Assembly: GCF_001005315.1 (NCBI RefSeq) | Contig: NZ_LBMG01000011.1 | Span: forward strand, 1 to 64,000 | Source: Kordia jejudonensis | GTDB lineage: Bacteria > Bacteroidota > Bacteroidia > Flavobacteriales > Flavobacteriaceae | Direction: 5' to 3' | DNA: 64,000 bases | Part shown: piece by piece, positions 61,965 to 64,000 of the stretch | Numbering within the stretch: position 1 is the stretch's first letter | Layout: every line of letters starts with the position of its first letter | Position numbers and translations under genes: made by a program | The notes under the pieces: model-generated | The model's database searches: none | The model's input: only the letters and a program-made list of their open reading frames with translations | Told to the model about the DNA's origin: nothing

Positions 61965-64000
61965 TTAACGCATGTTATCTTTAGTTTTGTCAAATACGTA
62001 TGCAATTACCTCTTCATGACGACGTTTTGAACGTACAGCACTTCCTGCTGCTGGTGCACCATAGAATCTTCTTGAAGCAACTCTAAAGCTTTTAGCTTCG
62101 TCTAAATGCATTAGTAAGTGACTGTATGCTCCCATGTTTCTTGGTTCTTCTTGTGCCCAAACTACATCGTCAGCATTTGTATATTTTACTAGTATTTCTT
62201 TGATTTTTGTTTTCGGTAACGGGAATAATTGTTCCAATCGAACTAACGCAACATCTTCTTCTCTTCCTTGTTTTTCGCGTTCTGCTAATAAATCGTAATA
62301 GAATTTACCCGTACAGAATACCAACGTTTTTACCTTGTTTGCTTTTACATTTTCATCGTCAATTAACGTTTGGAAACTTCCTGTAGCAAAGTCTTCTACT
62401 TTTGATACTGCTTTTGGATGACGTAATAAACTTTTTGGTGTAAATACAATTAACGGTTTTCTAAAGTTTGCTTTCATCTGACGACGGAGCAAGTGATAAA
62501 AATTGGCAGGTGTTGTACAATCGGCTACATACATATTGTCTTTCGCACAGAGTTGTAAATAACGTTCCATACGTGCGGAAGAGTGTTCTGCACCTTGTCC
62601 TTCATACCCATGCGGTAATAACATGACCAATCCGTTTTGAGTTTTCCACTTGTCTTCTGCTGAAGATATGTATTGGTCAATCATAATTTGTGCTCCATTG
62701 CTAAAGTCTCCAAATTGTGCTTCCCAAATGGTGAGTGTATTTGGACTTGCCATTGCGTATCCATAATCAAATCCTACAACTCCATATTCAGAAAGTAATG
62801 AGTTGTATATGTAGAAATTTCCTTGATCTTCAGCTACGTGATCTAATAGTTTTATTTCTTCTTCAGAGTCTTCTACTTTCACGACTGCATGACGGTGTGA
62901 GAATGTTCCTCTTTCTACATCTTGTCCTGTGATTCGCACATCAAATCCTTCGCGCAATAGCGAACCATATGCCAAAGTTTCTCCCATTCCCCAATCGATT
63001 TCATTCTTTTCAAAGAACATTTTGTGACGATCGGCAACAATACGTGTAATTTTACGTAAAAATTGTTTGTTTTCTGGAAGTTTGGAAACGACCTCTGCAA
63101 TTTCGGCTAGTTTTTCTTCAGGATATGTCGTGTCGATATCTTTTGCCATTTCTTCTTCGTCTACTCTTTCCAGACCTAAGTCTTTCCAAGCATCTTGCAT
63201 GAATGGCGTGATGACTGTTTTTTCTTCTTTACGAGAGTCTTCTAGTTTTACTTCTAGTGAGTCTTTGTATTTTTTTTCTAATTCTCGCACATAGTTTTCA
63301 TCAATGACACCTTGTTTGCGGAGTTTTTCTGCATAAATGTCTCTTGGATTACTATGTTTTGAGATTGTTTTGTATAGTTTTGGCTGTGTAAAACGTGGTT
63401 CATCGCCTTCATTGTGCCCGTATTTACGGTATCCTAATAAATCGATGAATACGTCTCTTTTGAACGTCATTCTGTATTCTAATGCAAATAAAGCTGCATG
63501 CACAACTGCTTCTGCTGCATCAGCATTTACGTGCAATACTGGAGAAAGTGTCACTTTTCCAACATCAGTACAGTAGGTAGACGAACGTGCATCAAGATAG
63601 TTTGTGGTAAATCCAACTTGATTGTTGATCACAATATGAATGGTTCCACCCGTTTTATAGCCATCTAGCTGTGACATTTGAACGATTTCGTACACCAAAC
63701 CTTGTCCAGCAATGGCAGCATCACCGTGAATGACAATTGGCAATACTTCTGAGAAGTTGTCTGCATGATCTCTGTCTTGCTTAGCTCTTGCAATTCCTTC
63801 CACAACGGCTCCAACCGTTTCTAAGTGTGAAGGATTTGGTGCAATATTCATGCTGATTTTTTTCCCTGAATCGGTTTTTCTATCAGCCGTAAGTCCTAGG
63901 TGGTATTTTACATCGCCATCAAAGATTGCTTCTTCATAGTCTTTTCCATCAAATTCACTAAAGATGTCCTTGGCAGATTTTCCAAAGATATTCGTAAGCA
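61965..64000 (-). CDS. sucA: 2-oxoglutarate dehydrogenase E1, 5' part outside window
   Basis: The frame is open to the right edge, so this is the C-terminal 678 residues of a protein of about 900. The part before the Met at 63851 reads NIFGKSAKDIFSEFDG and DVKYHLG, typical of OdhA. Further motifs are NPSHLETVGAVVEG, HGDAAIAGQG, HNEGDEPRFTQP, and LLPHGYEGQGAEHSSARMER. These belong to the thiamine-diphosphate-dependent E1 that decarboxylates 2-oxoglutarate. Internal ATGs are not the start. Confidence 0.95.
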   Translation of the reverse strand, partial: LTNIFGKSAKDIFSEFDGKDYEEAIFDGDVKYHLGLTADRKTDSGKKISMNIAPNPSHLETVGAVVEGIARAKQDRDHADNFSEVLPIVIHGDAAIAGQGLVYEIVQMSQLDGYKTGGTIHIVINNQVGFTTNYLDARSSTYCTDVGKVTLSPVLHVNADAAEAVVHAALFALEYRMTFKRDVFIDLLGYRKYGHNEGDEPRFTQPKLYKTISKHSNPRDIYAEKLRKQGVIDENYVRELEKKYKDSLEVKLEDSRKEEKTVITPFMQDAWKDLGLERVDEEEMAKDIDTTYPEEKLAEIAEVVSKLPENKQFLRKITRIVADRHKMFFEKNEIDWGMGETLAYGSLLREGFDVRITGQDVERGTFSHRHAVVKVEDSEEEIKLLDHVAEDQGNFYIYNSLLSEYGVVGFDYGYAMASPNTLTIWEAQFGDFSNGAQIMIDQYISSAEDKWKTQNGLVMLLPHGYEGQGAEHSSARMERYLQLCAKDNMYVADCTTPANFYHLLRRQMKANFRKPLIVFTPKSLLRHPKAVSKVEDFATGSFQTLIDDENVKANKVKTLVFCTGKFYYDLLAEREKQGREEDVALVRLEQLFPLPKTKIKEILVKYTNADDVVWAQEEPRNMGAYSHLLMHLDEAKSFRVASRRFYGAPAAGSAVRSKRRHEEVIAYVFDKTKDNMR

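Overview
The window looks like a chromosome segment of a marine-type member of Flavobacteriaceae (Bacteroidota). The reasons are low G+C, promoters of the Bacteroidota form (TTG, about 20 bases, TAnnTTTG), DUF5916 and DUF5686 outer-membrane proteins, a PorT-type barrel, a 23S-IVP four-helix protein and Bacteroidota-style class I lanthipeptide leaders. The leaders and gene styles recall Kordia-like genomes, but the species cannot be settled from this sequence.

Region 1 (1-3.6 kb) holds a possible endonuclease remnant, a small lipoprotein and a DUF5916 outer-membrane protein. Region 2 (3.8-33.1 kb) is a large envelope-glycan or lipid biosynthesis island. It holds four cobalamin-domain radical SAM enzymes (three coupled to a SAM methyltransferase gene), an FkbM methyltransferase, five membrane-anchored SGNH esterase/acetyltransferase-like proteins, a GT2, a GT4, two GT39-like transferases, a flippase-like protein, a polysaccharide deacetylase, a GNAT enzyme, an acyltransferase-3 protein, a 2-oxoglutarate oxygenase and a nucleotidyltransferase-fold protein. 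Together they suggest assembly, export and heavy methyl/acyl decoration of a surface glycan or glycolipid. The island is cut into operons of alternating strand. Its junctions carry unusual repeats: a 7-bp tandem array, a 16-bp minisatellite, and a dense array of paired palindromes that surrounds and enters a GIY-YIG nuclease gene.

Region 3 (33.3-46.3 kb) is core housekeeping: rplM-rpsI-rpsB-tsf, pyrH-frr, a DUF5686 protein, an RND exporter and asnS. Three orphan lanthipeptide-like precursor genes sit between tsf and pyrH and a fourth follows asnS; no modification or export enzyme is present. A likely small RNA gene with its own promoter and terminator lies on the minus strand between the RND gene and asnS, and a 162-bp inverted-repeat element follows asnS.

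Region 4 (46.4-64 kb) has a TPR/LuxR-type regulator, rpoN, a divergent PAP2-like protein, a PorT-type barrel, an exbB-orf-exbD-exbD energy-transduction operon, tRNA-Ser(GGA), a type I asparaginase, a TatD nuclease, a GNAT, a retropepsin-like protease, a 34-residue membrane peptide missed by length cut-offs, a carboxypeptidase-regulatory/TonB-plug/TPR hybrid, and the 2-oxoglutarate dehydrogenase genes odhB and odhA (odhA runs off the right edge). Heptamer repeats of related design recur beside several genes here, and one could form a G-quadruplex.
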